A stretch of 12,627 nt of DNA from RGIG4097 sp964599875 (GTDB lineage Bacteria; Bacillota; Clostridia; Christensenellales; CAG-917). The DNA lies in assembly GCA_964599875.1 (NCBI GenBank), contig CAZRHE010000034.1:1-12627 (forward strand), written 5' to 3'. The notes under the pieces were generated by a model. It ran no database searches and had not been told where the DNA came from. It was given only the letters and a program-made list of their open reading frames with translations. Below, one piece after another: positions 12,594 to 12,627 of this stretch; within the stretch, counting starts at the first letter, position 1; every line of letters begins with the position of its first letter. The translations under genes were made by a program, and so were the position numbers.

Positions 12594-12627
12594 AACCTGT
12601 GACCTCATGTATGTGAAACATGCGCTC
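12573..12627 (-). tRNA. tRNA-Val (anticodon CAC), 5' part beyond the right edge
   Basis: Minus strand, tRNA positions 22-76. D-stem 3' arm GAGC, anticodon stem CATGT/ACATG with loop TTCACAT (anticodon CAC, codon GUG), variable loop AGGTC, T-stem ACAGG/CCTGT with loop TTCGAGT, acceptor strand TGTCCCC, discriminator A and an encoded CCA. The first 21 nt, including the 5' acceptor strand expected to read GGGGACA, lie outside the window. Confidence 0.93.

Overview
The window looks like a low-to-mid GC chromosomal segment from an anaerobic Gram-positive, Clostridia-like bacterium. The evidence is the strong AGGAGG-type ribosome binding sites, canonical sigma-A promoters with 17-18 bp spacers, many intrinsic terminators, an Fe-S/flavin reductase of the clostridial enoate-reductase type, an IMP dehydrogenase of the variant I associate with Lachnospiraceae and relatives, and a transcription-terminating yybP-ykoY manganese riboswitch. 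I cannot name the species.

Layout. (1) Positions 1-2860, minus strand: an operon reading VOC/glyoxalase-fold protein, then a 700-residue FMN/4Fe-4S/FAD reductase, then the first 13 codons of a gene that leaves the window. It has a good promoter with a palindrome just downstream of the expected start point. (2) 2880-5996, plus strand: trkA-trkH, the gating and pore subunits of a Trk potassium uptake system, closed by a bidirectional terminator shared with the convergent folD. (3) 6010-8595, minus strand: guaB (IMP dehydrogenase), then folD (methylene-THF dehydrogenase/cyclohydrolase). Both serve purine supply. guaB has a leader of about 135 nt holding an intrinsic terminator and a plausible antiterminator, so it is probably attenuated; folD also seems to have its own promoter. 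(4) 8683-9209, minus strand: a small two-helix membrane protein of unknown role, whose promoter would place the transcript start on the start codon (leaderless). (5) 9281-12239, plus strand: promoter, yybP-ykoY Mn2+ riboswitch, terminator, then an 893-residue P2A-type cation ATPase and its own terminator. This is a manganese-responsive cation efflux unit. (6) 12268-12627: a perfect 144-bp direct repeat, 38 bp apart, each copy carrying the 3' end of a tRNA-Val(CAC) gene, a terminator hairpin and three back-to-back palindromes. The real tRNA-Val gene (minus strand) runs off the right edge.

Most of the content is housekeeping: potassium uptake, one-carbon/purine metabolism and metal homeostasis. 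The most unusual parts are regulatory or structural: the guaB leader, the leaderless promoter with nested palindromes, the sequence complementary to the riboswitch metal-binding loop, and the tRNA-end duplication with its hairpin cluster. I found no phage, CRISPR, transposase or defence genes.
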